NCBI GenBank assembly: GCA_943332615.1
Contig: CALQQB010000011.1
Location: 21,314-85,313 of the forward strand
Reading direction: 5' to 3'
DNA: 64,000 nt
Origin: Phenylobacterium deserti
GTDB lineage: Bacteria > Pseudomonadota > Alphaproteobacteria > Caulobacterales > Caulobacteraceae
Below the pieces are notes generated by a model that was given only the letters and a program-made list of their open reading frames with translations, ran no database searches and was not told the origin of the DNA. Made by a program: the position numbers and the translations under genes. Below are positions 44,172 through 53,471 of the stretch, in pieces. Numbering within the stretch: position 1 is the stretch's first letter; every line of letters begins with the position of its first letter.

Positions 44172-45461
44172 ATGCAGTTTTCTGACACGCTCGAGATTGC
44201 GATCGGCCTCAGTTTCGTCTTCCTCCTCCTCAGTCTGATCATGACCGCCCTGCAAGAGTCGGTCGAAAGTCTGATGAAGGTGCGCAGCAAGCGGCTGTTC
44301 CAGGGGTTCATTGAGCTGCTGAACGATCCGCAGCGACGAGACGCCGCCGCTGGCGTCGTCAAGGTGCTGTACGAACATCCCCTGATCCACGGCCTCTACC
44401 GCGGAGATTTCGAAACCGCGAAGCTGAAGAATCACCTGCCGTCCTACATCCCCTCGCGCAATTTCGCCCTGGCGCTGATCGACCAGGTGATCGCCGCGCG
44501 CGTCGATCCCGCCCCCTCGCACGAGGCCAGCGTCTCGCCCGCCGCCACGCCGGCGGAACGCCTGCGGTTGGCCGCCGAGCGCATCCAGAGCGAGCCTCTG
44601 CGGCGCGCGGTGGTGCAGGCAGTCGATCTGGGCGCGGGCGACATGGAGAAGATCCAGAAGAGCCTCGAGGCCTGGTTCGACAGCGGCATGGATCGCGTCT
44701 CCGGCTGGTATCGCCGCCAGACCCACCACTTCATGTTCGTCACCGGGCTGATCGCGGCCGTGGTGCTCAACATCAACGCCCTGATGATCGCCGACGGCCT
44801 GGCGCAGAATGCGACGCTGCGCCGGGCGGTGGCGGCCAGCGCGGAACGCGAGATCAAGAACTACCAATCTTCACCCACGCCCGCCGAGGCCGCCACGTCG
44901 CCGGCTCCGGCGCCAGCCCCTGGAACTGCCGAAGGCGCGCCGCCCGCCCCTGCCCCTGCTGCTCCTTCGACAGCAGACCGCGGGACGATAATTTCCTCCA
45001 AGGCAATCGCCGAAATTCAGAACCTCGGCCTGCCCATCGGCTGGGGCGTCGCCGGCCGCCAGTCCTACATCCAGGCCTTCGACGCTCTGGACCGGTCTCG
45101 GCCAACGGACGAGTTCAAGATCTTCGGTGTCGGTATGGTCTCCATCGGCCTGCACCTGACCATGGGCCTCGGCTGGCTGATGACCGCCCTGGCCGTGACC
45201 CTGGGCGCGCCCTTCTGGTTCGACATCCTAAACCGCCTGGTGGTGATCAGGGCGACCGTGAAGCCGCACGAGAAGAGCCGCGAGGAAGGCTCGCAAGATC
45301 ACCAGGACAAGAAGGGCGTGAACGTCAGCCTCCACGCCGCGCCGGCGGCGGTCATCGCGCCCGCGACCGGCGCCGCCTTCGACGACCATGACCCGGTGGT
45401 GGACCAGCTCAATCCCGCTGATCGCCCCCGCGAAGGCGACGAACACGATGTGGCGGCCTGA
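44172..45461 (+). CDS. Membrane protein of unknown function paired with a GH19 enzyme
   Basis: 429 residues. Transmembrane helices at about 6-27 (TLEIAIGLSFVFLLLSLIMT), 186-206 (FMFVTGLIAAVVLNINALMI) and 318-348. A soluble part lies between the first two (FQGFIELLNDPQRRDAAA and a helical region), and a Pro/Ala-rich linker (about 235-267) between the second and third. A hydrophilic C-terminal tail follows. I do not recognise the family. It ends 2 bp before the GH19 gene, so the two are translationally close and may work together, for instance in placing or releasing a cell-wall hydrolase. Confidence 0.7.
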   Translation: MQFSDTLEIAIGLSFVFLLLSLIMTALQESVESLMKVRSKRLFQGFIELLNDPQRRDAAAGVVKVLYEHPLIHGLYRGDFETAKLKNHLPSYIPSRNFALALIDQVIAARVDPAPSHEASVSPAATPAERLRLAAERIQSEPLRRAVVQAVDLGAGDMEKIQKSLEAWFDSGMDRVSGWYRRQTHHFMFVTGLIAAVVLNINALMIADGLAQNATLRRAVAASAEREIKNYQSSPTPAEAATSPAPAPAPGTAEGAPPAPAPAAPSTADRGTIISSKAIAEIQNLGLPIGWGVAGRQSYIQAFDALDRSRPTDEFKIFGVGMVSIGLHLTMGLGWLMTALAVTLGAPFWFDILNRLVVIRATVKPHEKSREEGSQDHQDKKGVNVSLHAAPAAVIAPATGAAFDDHDPVVDQLNPADRPREGDEHDVAA

Positions 45462-45463
45462 CC

Positions 45464-46090
45464 ATGGCGACCATCACCCCCGAGCGCCTGAAGGCCCTCG
45501 CCCCGAACATCCGCGCCGAACTGGCGCTGATCTACGCCGAGGCCCTGGAGAGTGCGCTGAAGCTTGGCGACATCACCAAGCCGCTGCGCGTCCAGCATTT
45601 CATGGCCCAGATCGCCCATGAGAGCGGTGGGTTCCGGTCCCTGACCGAGAGCACCGCCTACAAGGACCCGCACCGCCTCGACGTGCTGTTCAGGAACGTC
45701 CAGGGGACGGCCCACGCCGAGCGCCTGATCGCCGGGGGCCCCCAGGCCATCGCCAACACCATCTACGCCAACAAGCTGGGCAACGGCGGGCCGTCCACGG
45801 GCGACGGGTTCCGCTTCCGCGGGCGCGGCTTCATGATGATCACCGGGCGCAGCAACTACCGCGACCTGGGCAAGCTCACCGGGATGCCGCTGGAGGAGCA
45901 GCCGGAGCTGCTGGGCGACGCCGTGCCGGCCGCAGAGGCCGCCGCGCGGTTCTGGGAGGCGCGCCGGATCAACCTGGCAGCCGACAAAAACGACGTGGGC
46001 GCCGTCACAGCCCTGGTGAACGGCCCGGCCAAGCTGCACCTGGCGGAACGTACGGCGCTACTGGCCAAGGCGGCCACGATTTGGAAGTGA
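45464..46090 (+). CDS. Glycoside hydrolase family 19 protein (muramidase/chitinase-like)
   Basis: 208-residue GH19 domain with no signal peptide. The catalytic pair is Glu53 in AQIAHESGGF and Glu62 in SLTEST, nine residues apart as in phage-type GH19 endolysins such as SPN1S. Other family motifs: FRFRGRGFMMITGRSNY and FWEARRINLAAD. Such single-domain GH19 proteins cleave peptidoglycan or chitin. Lacking its own export signal, it may depend on the membrane protein encoded just upstream. No phage genes surround it, so it is not obviously a prophage lysin. Confidence 0.88.
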   Translation: MATITPERLKALAPNIRAELALIYAEALESALKLGDITKPLRVQHFMAQIAHESGGFRSLTESTAYKDPHRLDVLFRNVQGTAHAERLIAGGPQAIANTIYANKLGNGGPSTGDGFRFRGRGFMMITGRSNYRDLGKLTGMPLEEQPELLGDAVPAAEAAARFWEARRINLAADKNDVGAVTALVNGPAKLHLAERTALLAKAATIWK

Positions 46091-46124
46091 ACCCCGCGCG
46101 GGCTCACCGGCTAGGGCTGCGCCG

Positions 46125-47655
46125 TCACGGCCTTGGCACGTAGCGGCTCCCCGGCGTCCAGGCCGGCCGCTCCGGGGCGTCAGCCACGGTCTCGGTCAGC
46201 TTGTAGAGGAAGCGATTGAAGGTGCCCGCCGCCGCGAAGTCCATCGGCTGGCCGATGTCGTCCTGCGGGCGATGGTAGCGGACCTGATACCACTCGCGAT
46301 ACCGCCGCTCCGCCTCCGTCCCCGGCGCGTAGCCGAAGATGAAGCCAGTGGCCGGCACGCCGATCTGCAGGAACGGATAGTGGTCGGCGCGGGTGACGAG
46401 GCTGCGCTCCGGCTCCAGGTCCGGCTGGGTCCGGATGCCCATCGACCCCGCCACCTCGCGCGCCGTAGCCCCCAGGGTGCTGTCGCCCAGCCCGTGGACG
46501 GTCATCAGCTCCAGCGGGAACAGCGGCCGCAGCTGGTCCAGGTTGATGTCGGCGATCAGCGAGGCCTTGGCCACGGTCGGGTGGCGCACGAACCAGTTGG
46601 CGCCCAGCAGGCCCTTCTCCTCGCCGGTGAAGGCGGCAAGCAGGACGCTGCGCTTTAGCGGTCGATCCCGATGGTTCTGCGCGAACCGGATCAGCGTCCC
46701 GACATAGGCCGCGTCATCCAGGGCGCCGTTGTAGAGCCGGTCGCCGCCCACAGGCTCGCCGTAGCCGTAACCGTCCAGGTGGGCTGAGACGACAACATGC
46801 TCGGTCTTCAGCACCGGGTCGGAGCCGGGCAGGATCGCCAGCACATTGGTCGCCGTGAAGTCGCGGCGGCTGGTCCGGAACGTGGCCTTCAGCCGGCCAG
46901 GCAGGTCGAAGACCGGGAGCGCCTGCTTGGCCCCGCCGGCCGCCAGCACCGCGGCGGCGTCATGGCCCGAGCCTTCTGCCAGGCGGGCGAAGGCGGCCGC
47001 GCTGAGGGCCATGGCCACGAACCCCCCCGGTGGCGGGCGCAGGGCTGTCGGCCAGGGTGATGCTCCGCGCATAGGCAGCCGGCCAGCGGTAGGGCTCGAT
47101 CGTGAAGCCCGGGTCGTCCACCTGGACGATGGCGGCGGCACCGGCGGCCTGGGCGTTGCGGATCCGCTCTGCGCCGGTGGTGAGGCCGGTGCGGCGGGTG
47201 TTGAAGCAGATCGCGACCTTGCCCCTGGCCGCGATCAGGTCATCCGGGCGGCAATACCCGGCGAAGGTGAGCGACCCCTCCACCGCGGCCGGCAGATCGT
47301 CGGCGGCGCGGACGCTGAACTCCTGGAGGAACCGCAGGCTTATCGATCCGCCGCTGCGGTCCACCGCCACGGTCGCTGCCTCGACCCGGCTCTCGTGGAC
47401 CGGGAAGCTCTGGAAGAAGGTCCCTTTGTCGCCGGCCGGCTTCAGCCCTGCCGCCCTGAACTGCCCAGCCACCCAACGGCCGGCGCGGTCGTGGCCAGGC
47501 GAGCCGATATCGCGACCTTCCATGGCGTCGGACGAGAGGTGCGCGGTGATCGCCCACCAGGCGCGGGTATCGGGGTCCTCAATGGCGACGCGGGGGGCGG
47601 CCGTGGCGGGCGCGGCGGTCAGGGTGAGGAGGGCGGCGGCGAGAGACAAGCGCAT
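46125..47655 (-). pseudogene. M28 family metallopeptidase, frameshifted in a G7 tract
   Basis: The N-terminal frame starts at ATG 47655 with a signal peptide (MRLSLAAALLTLTAAPATAA) and runs to ITLADSPAPATGG. At 47022-47028 a run of seven C (G on the coding strand) puts the rest out of frame; six G would join it to GGFVAMALSAAAFARLAEG and the catalytic domain. That domain has the M28 ligands: VVVSAHLDGYG, GALDDAAYVG, TGEEKGLLGA, DINLD and the final His in VRYHRPQDD. The gene encodes an exported aminopeptidase of about 510 residues, interrupted either by a real indel, slippage in the homopolymer, or a sequencing error. Confidence 0.85.
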
Positions 47656-47686
47656 GGCCCATGCTTGCCCCAATGCCGGACCGGCG

Positions 47687-48148
47687 TCACGCCTCGGCGA
47701 CAGGTTCCGGCCCCAGCGTCGCCGGCGCCGACCGGGCGCGGCGGCGATCGGTGCGACGAAGCTCGGCGAAGGTGGCGTGCGGATGGGTTCGCGCCAGTTC
47801 CCGCAGGCGCATGATCGCCACCGGCACGAAAGCCGCCGTCACCCCGATCGTGTCGCCCATCAGATCGTGCAGTGAGATCGAGCGCCCGACCACGGCCTGC
47901 ACCAGTTCACTGGCCGCGCCCACGGCGACCGCGCCGAGGGCCACCTCACCGCTGCGCGAGCGCGGCAGGGCGCCGAAGCCCAGAACGGTCAGGCCATAGA
48001 ACATCATCCCGTGCGCCACGGTGTCGGGGAATGGCAGATGGAAGTCGGCGTAGCGGAACGGCCCGGTCAGCAGGATCGCCGCCGCCGCTGCGCCCATCGG
48101 CGCGCCGCGCCGCAGCGCCATCATCAGCAGGTGGGGGGTCAGGCGCAT
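47687..48148 (-). CDS. VanZ-like small membrane protein
   Basis: 153 residues with about four hydrophobic segments and the pattern FPDTVAHGMMFYGLTVLGF, SELVQAVVGRSISLHDLMGDTIGV, typical of VanZ-family proteins (DxxxH in helix two; E-x-x-Q and D-x-x-x-N/D-x-x-G later). Function of such proteins is unclear; VanZ itself lowers teicoplanin sensitivity. The ATG at 48148 is chosen because the upstream frame is not hydrophobic. It follows the YhhN gene by 68 bp. Confidence 0.72.
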   Translation of the reverse strand: MRLTPHLLMMALRRGAPMGAAAAAILLTGPFRYADFHLPFPDTVAHGMMFYGLTVLGFGALPRSRSGEVALGAVAVGAASELVQAVVGRSISLHDLMGDTIGVTAAFVPVAIMRLRELARTHPHATFAELRRTDRRRARSAPATLGPEPVAEA

Positions 48149-48216
48149 CGCGTTCCGCCAGCTACCGGGGCGGCAACCATGGCAGGACCAAGTGAAGCGG
48201 CGCTGAAGCGGCAGGG

Positions 48217-48861
48217 TTAGCGGGCGGTGAACGCCAACCCTCGCCTGACTCCCACCGCCACCAGCGCCTGCCCGGCGAAGTACAGCCCCCAGACCGCCAG
48301 CCCCATCGGCGGGATGTCCAGGGTCGGGCGGCCGGTGCGCAGGAAGATCAACAGGTCCGAGGCCGCGAACATGATCGCCCCGGCGGCGACCAGCGGGCGC
48401 GGGAAGCGGCTGAGCCATGCGACGGCGGTCATGGTCGCGAGGCCTGTTGCGTAGATGGCGATGACCCCGGCGGTCTCACGGTTCTTGGGGAACAGGTAGG
48501 CGCTGAGCACGATGATGGCGAACAGGGCGGTGGCGTAGGTGATCCCGCCCAGGGTCAGGACGCGGCGGTTCCGCAGGTAGAGCGCGATGGCGACCAGGTG
48601 GCCGACGAAGAAGGCCAGGCCGCCCACCACGAAGCCGTGGGTCTCCAGCAGCACGTCGCCGGCAGCGCCAAAGGCCATCACCACCGCCAGCAGCCAGCCA
48701 TCCAGGCTGCGCGCGGTCACGCCCGCATAGATCGCCAGAAGGCCCACGCCGGCGCCCTTCCAGGCGATCGCCGCGGCGGTCGGCAGCGGAAGGGTCCAGG
48801 ACAGCACGTAGCTGCCGCCGGCCAGGATCGCAGCGATCAGCAGCAGCGCGCCCAGCTTCAT
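48217..48861 (-). CDS. YhhN family protein (lysoplasmalogenase-like)
   Basis: 214-residue protein with seven to eight transmembrane helices, homologous in pattern to TMEM86/YhhN, which hydrolyse lysoplasmalogens. The conserved acidic residues appear in AFGAAGDVLLETHG and MFAASDLLIF. The ATG (48859-48861) overlaps the stop of the nitroreductase gene as ATGA, so the two are translationally coupled. The bacterial role is uncertain, since plasmalogens are not expected in this aerobic group; another lysolipid could be the substrate. Confidence 0.85.
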   Translation of the reverse strand: MKLGALLLIAAILAGGSYVLSWTLPLPTAAAIAWKGAGVGLLAIYAGVTARSLDGWLLAVVMAFGAAGDVLLETHGFVVGGLAFFVGHLVAIALYLRNRRVLTLGGITYATALFAIIVLSAYLFPKNRETAGVIAIYATGLATMTAVAWLSRFPRPLVAAGAIMFAASDLLIFLRTGRPTLDIPPMGLAVWGLYFAGQALVAVGVRRGLAFTAR

Positions 48862-49520
48862 TCGAAGCCCTTCAGCTCGCACCAGGTCTCCGTGGTGTCG
48901 CGGGCTGAGCGCCAGCCGTTGATGGCGTGGTCGGGATCGCGATAGCCCAGCGCCATGCCTGAGAACACCATGTGGTCGTCCGGCAGGCCCACATGGGTGG
49001 CGACGGTCTCGGGATAACGGGCCCAGTACTCCTGGGCACAGGTGTCTAGCCCGGCTTCGACGGCCAGCAGCATGACGTTCTGCATGTACATGCCCAGGTC
49101 CGACCACTGGGGCGACCCCAGCTTGCGGTCGAGGGTGAAGAACAGGCCCACCGGGGCGCCGAACAGCTCGCCGTTCTTGGCCAGCTGGCGCAGGCGGGCG
49201 GGCTTGTCCTCTCGCGGGATGCCGATGGCCTTGTAGAGATCCTCGCCGTTGGCGAAGCGCCTGGTGCGGAAGGGGTCCCAGAGGTTGGCCGGATAGACCT
49301 CATACTCCGGAGGCTCGCCCATGGGGTTGGCGGCAACGGCGGCCTTAAGGCCGGCCAGCGGCGCGCCCGTCAGCGCATAGACCCGCCAGGGCTGCAGGTT
49401 GCCTCCCGAGGGCGCCTGGGCGGCACGGGTGAGGATGTCGGCCACCACGGCGCCCGGCACCGGGTCTGACTTGAAGGCGCGCACCGAGATGCGGGCCGCG
49501 ACGGCGTCAGAAACGTTCAT
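48858..49520 (-). CDS. Nitroreductase family protein
   Basis: 220-residue FMN oxidoreductase. N-terminal FMN-phosphate motif SVRAFKSDPVP, AAQAPSGGNLQPWRVYALTG, dimer-interface region MYMQNVMLLAVEAGLDTCAQEYW, and the C-terminal SGMALGYRDPDHAINGW. Reduces nitroaromatics, quinones or enals with NAD(P)H. The ATG at 49520 gives the usual start (MNVSDAVAARIS); the frame is open to 49562. It precedes yhhN in an operon with overlapping codons. Confidence 0.9.
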   Translation of the reverse strand: MNVSDAVAARISVRAFKSDPVPGAVVADILTRAAQAPSGGNLQPWRVYALTGAPLAGLKAAVAANPMGEPPEYEVYPANLWDPFRTRRFANGEDLYKAIGIPREDKPARLRQLAKNGELFGAPVGLFFTLDRKLGSPQWSDLGMYMQNVMLLAVEAGLDTCAQEYWARYPETVATHVGLPDDHMVFSGMALGYRDPDHAINGWRSARDTTETWCELKGFE

Positions 49521-49589
49521 AGGAGCCCCATTGACCTCACCCGATAGAATCGCGCCTAGCATCTAGCCCCAAGGTCAGGGCAAGCGGCA

Positions 49590-50327
<738 letters not shown>

Positions 50328-50371
50328 GCTGACCGGGGATTGCGAGCAGGGGTTGGCGTTCCCCCCAGGTC

Positions 50372-51202
50372 TTAGGCGTTGAGCGCAGGCGCGATGCGAA
50401 TGTCGCCGCGCCACAGCTGGATCTGACCTTCGGAGACCAGCACGGCGCGGCGCAGCGCCGTGGCGTCGTCGGGGGCCGCGAACTCCTCGGCGGTCTCCTC
50501 GCCGGTGGGCAGGGCCTCGACCAGCCGGTACACCGACCCGCCCCCGCGCCGCCGCAGCAGCGCGCCCGCGCCGCCGAAGCCCATCAGCATCATCGCCCAG
50601 GTCGCGGGCTCGGGCGCCGCCGATGGCCCGGTCGCGAACAGCTGGTAGATCGCCGAACCGCCGCCGCCCGGAAACACCAGACTGTCGGGACCGAAGCTGT
50701 AGCGCACGAATCGGGCATCCTGCAGCGGGCCGGTCAGGGAGACCGGGTTGGTCGTGCTGGCGTTGATCGACACCGAACTGATCGGCGCGCCAAAGGTGGT
50801 GAAGCTCAGCCCGTCCAGCGAGACCGAGGCATGGAACGGACCCACGATGTAGCGGTCGCCGAAGCTTGGAACCTGGACCTTGGCGCCCAGGCTGGAGACC
50901 TGACGCACCTGGCCGAGGTCGATCTCGACCGTGCCGTCGGGGTCGAAGCTGCCAAAGATGTAGCGCGGGTCGCCGTTGCTGATCGCCGCGCCGGGCATGT
51001 CGGTGAGCAGGTTGTTCTGCATGACCAAATGGTTGATCGACAGGCCGAACGTGCCGTCCGGGATGATGCTGGAGCCGTTCACGAACGACGCGCCCGCCGC
51101 ACTCAGCGCGAAGTTGGTGGCGGCCGCCTGGGCCGCCAGCGGCGCGGCGAGCACGGCCGAGGCCATTGTGGCGGCGGTGAAGATCTTGGAGATGATGGTC
51201 AT
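50372..51202 (-). CDS. PEPxxWA-CTERM protein with an extra C-terminal domain
   Basis: 276 residues. Signal peptide (TIISKIFTAATMASAVLAAP), a beta-rich exported domain resembling F5/8-type discoidin sheets (VEIDLGQVRQVSSLGAKVQV, ARFVRYSFG), then the sorting signal AAPEPATWAMMLMGFGGAGA with LLRRR at residues 196-219. Normally the protein ends there, but about 56 residues follow (VYRLVEALPTGEETAEEF to LWRGDIRIAP), whose pattern YRL...DD-A...LW-G resembles small cytoplasmic stand-alone proteins of Caulobacterales. The extension is unexplained; it may be a fusion or the result of a lost stop codon. Confidence 0.82.
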   Translation of the reverse strand: MTIISKIFTAATMASAVLAAPLAAQAAATNFALSAAGASFVNGSSIIPDGTFGLSINHLVMQNNLLTDMPGAAISNGDPRYIFGSFDPDGTVEIDLGQVRQVSSLGAKVQVPSFGDRYIVGPFHASVSLDGLSFTTFGAPISSVSINASTTNPVSLTGPLQDARFVRYSFGPDSLVFPGGGGSAIYQLFATGPSAAPEPATWAMMLMGFGGAGALLRRRGGGSVYRLVEALPTGEETAEEFAAPDDATALRRAVLVSEGQIQLWRGDIRIAPALNA

Positions 51203-51360
51203 GAGGCACCCGAAGAAACGGTTTCAACAAGGCTTCTAGTCAGCCCTTGCGGTCAGGGCACGCGGGTTCGTCTGGCAGGAGAATCCTGGCCAGACGACGT
51301 GCGCCGGGAGTTGTATTGTGGCGGCTTCGGGACGGCGCGATCCATGGGCGTGCGCCCGCC

Positions 51361-52071
51361 TCAGCCTTCCGCGGCCTCCATCGCCGCCTTCGCCGCGGCC
51401 ATCATCTTCTCGAACGCGCCGCTGCGGATCAATTCGCGGCGTTCCTCAAGGCCCCGGTGGAGTTCGACAAGCGTCTTCGCGGCATACGCATTGGTCTGGA
51501 TCGCGGCCCAGTAGGCGGCGACGTTAGGGTTGGCCGGGATCGGGTTGTCGAGGCCGACCGACGGCAGGACGTTCTCGACCAGGAACAGCGCCGGCACGAG
51601 CGCGCAGTCGGCCATGGTCACGCGACCGCAGCAGGCGAAGCCGTCTGTACCGATGAGCTTGTCCAGCGCCTTGATGTTGCGCACCACCTGGCCGCCCAGC
51701 AGCTCGACGATGCCGTCGTTACGGGTGGCGGCCCGGGACTGGGGCGAGAGCATGAACATGTTGTTCATGATGTAGATGTCGCCGATGCGGGCGACGGTGC
51801 GGATGTGGGCGGTCTCTCGGGGATTTGCGCCCAGCATGGAGGGGGTCGAGTAGATCTCCTCCAGGTACTCCGCGATCACCTCGGATTCCGGCATCATGTC
51901 GCCATCGATATCCAGCACCGGGATGCGGCCGATGGGATGGTCCCTGCGGAACTGGGGCGTACCGAATGTCGCCGGCCGTTCCAGCGTGATGTCGGTGATG
52001 CCCTTGGCGTAGATCTGCATCCGCACGCGGGCGGAGTAGGGGCTGAGATCCCCGGAATAGAGCTTCATCAT
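51361..52071 (-). CDS. Glutathione S-transferase family protein
   Basis: 236 residues: an N-terminal thioredoxin-like domain (KLYSGDLSPYSARVRMQIYAKG with a candidate catalytic Ser/Tyr, GRIPVLDIDG with the cis-Pro, PESEVIAEYLEEIY with the glutathione gamma-glutamyl contact) and an all-helical C-terminal domain (GFACCGRVTMADCALVPALF). It is of the soluble bacterial GST type with unknown substrate. Start at the first of two consecutive ATG codons is uncertain by one residue. Confidence 0.9.
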   Translation of the reverse strand: MMKLYSGDLSPYSARVRMQIYAKGITDITLERPATFGTPQFRRDHPIGRIPVLDIDGDMMPESEVIAEYLEEIYSTPSMLGANPRETAHIRTVARIGDIYIMNNMFMLSPQSRAATRNDGIVELLGGQVVRNIKALDKLIGTDGFACCGRVTMADCALVPALFLVENVLPSVGLDNPIPANPNVAAYWAAIQTNAYAAKTLVELHRGLEERRELIRSGAFEKMMAAAKAAMEAAEG

Positions 52072-52164
52072 GGTGGCGTTCCTCAGGCGTGGGCGGTGGC
52101 GCTGGCTCGCGCGCGTCCGCGGTTCGGCGCTATCAAACCATGGATTTGCCGGGACCGGCAGTCG

Positions 52165-52431
52165 TCAGCTGGACGGGATCGACGTGTAGAAGTCCTGCGC
52201 CGCCGGCGACAGGTCGAAGTCGGCGGTCCAGGTGACACCATCGGGGGCGAAGGTCAGGCAGACGACGGGGCGGGCACGGCCGCCGAGGCCACGGCGCAGC
52301 AGGCGGGAGCCAAAGCCGCTGCGGGTCGGCGGGGCGACCGGCGGGCCGTCCTGCTCGCGCCAGGTGAGGCGGATGCGGGGCGACCCCTCTTCGCCCTTCA
52401 ACCCCGCAGGTCGGTCCTTGACACGCTCCAC
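52165..52431 (-). pseudogene. Remnant of an HWE-family histidine kinase (C-terminal end only)
   Basis: The 88-codon frame encodes IRLTWREQDGPPVAPPTRSG, FGSRLLRRGLGG, then ARPVVCLTFAPDGVTWTADFDL, the end of the ATP-binding domain of HWE kinases (WRE-GGPPV-PP-R-GFG). The rest of the kinase, including the phospho-acceptor His and the HWE box, is absent upstream, where a divergent esterase gene begins at 52518. A GTG could start this fragment but the product cannot be a functional kinase. Confidence 0.7.
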
Positions 52432-52517
52432 CCCTCAGGCTCGCAGTCACGATAGGATTGAAGGGCTCTCTGCATCCGAAGGGATGCCGTGCGCGCGTTG
52501 TGTTCTGGGGAACTCCG

Positions 52518-53471
52518 ATGCTGTCAGGTCTACGCGCCGCGATCGTTTTGGGCGGGCTGCTGATGTCAGGCGCATGGGGGTTCGCACCCCTGCCCGCCGC
52601 CGCGCAGGGCGCCATGTCCGATGAGACGATTTCCGTCGGCGGCCGGGACCGGCGGTTCCTGGTCCACGACTTCTCCGGGGGCGCGAAGGCGCCGCTGGTG
52701 ATCGTGCTGCACGGGGGCGGCGGCAACCCTGAGAACGCGGTCAGCATGACCCAGTTCGACGTGGTGGCGGCGCGGGAGCACCTGATCGCGGTCTATCCGG
52801 GCGGGACCGGCGGGCTGCCGGGCGGGCGGGTCCTGACCTGGAACGCCGGGCACTGCTGCGCCTATGCGCTGCGACAGAAGGTGGACGACGTGGGGTTTGT
52901 GGGCGCGGTGATCGATCGGCTGGTGTCGGCGGGCAAGGCCGATCCGGACCGGGTCTATGTCACCGGCATGTCGAACGGCGGAATGATGAGCCACGTGCTG
53001 GCGCGGTCGCTGCCCGGGAAGGTGGCGGCGATCGCGCCGGTGGTGGGTGCGGTGTTCGGCGACGAGCCTCCGCCCGCCGGGCCGGTGGCGGTTCTGGTGC
53101 TGGTGGGCGCGGACGACCGCATCGTGCCGGCGGCGGGCGGACCGCTGGGCGGAGCGGCGGCGCGCGGGACCGCGCCGGCCGAGGACCGCAACGTCGCGCC
53201 GGCGCGGGCGCAAGCCGACTACTGGGCGCGGGCCAACGGCTGCTCAGCGTCTGACACGACGCAGGAGACGGCGTCGGTGCGGACTGTCTGGCGCGGCTGC
53301 AAGGGCGGCGCGGACGTGGTGATGCAGGTGGTGTCCAACAATGGCCACGCCTGGCCCGGCGGCCGCCCGGGACGCGAGGGCGCCAACCCCCCGACCCCGG
53401 ACTTCAACGCCAGCGAGGTGATCTGGGCCTTCTTCAAGGCCCACCCGTGTACGGGACGCGGCGGGCGCTAG
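52518..53471 (+). CDS. Exported PHB depolymerase-family esterase
   Basis: 317 residues with a signal peptide (LSGLRAAIVLGGLLMSGAWG, cut near AAAQG). Alpha/beta hydrolase core of the LpqC/PHB depolymerase family: LVIVLHGGGGNPENA oxyanion loop, VYVTGMSNGGMMSH with nucleophile Ser, LVLVGADDRIVP with Asp, and NNGHAWPGG with His. Two Cys in NAGHCCAYA. Typical substrates are short-chain polyesters or feruloyl/acetyl esters. ATG 52518 starts the signal peptide. Its stop overlaps the convergent esterase stop in CTAG. Confidence 0.88.
   Translation: MLSGLRAAIVLGGLLMSGAWGFAPLPAAAQGAMSDETISVGGRDRRFLVHDFSGGAKAPLVIVLHGGGGNPENAVSMTQFDVVAAREHLIAVYPGGTGGLPGGRVLTWNAGHCCAYALRQKVDDVGFVGAVIDRLVSAGKADPDRVYVTGMSNGGMMSHVLARSLPGKVAAIAPVVGAVFGDEPPPAGPVAVLVLVGADDRIVPAAGGPLGGAAARGTAPAEDRNVAPARAQADYWARANGCSASDTTQETASVRTVWRGCKGGADVVMQVVSNNGHAWPGGRPGREGANPPTPDFNASEVIWAFFKAHPCTGRGGR

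Noticed and set aside
45464..46090. GH19 gene as part of a prophage lysis module.
   Set aside because: No terminase, capsid, tail, integrase or holin-like neighbours; partner is an unrelated membrane protein.
46846..47814. 322-codon plus-strand frame opposite the M28 gene.
   Set aside because: Antisense of a recognisable, though frameshifted, peptidase.
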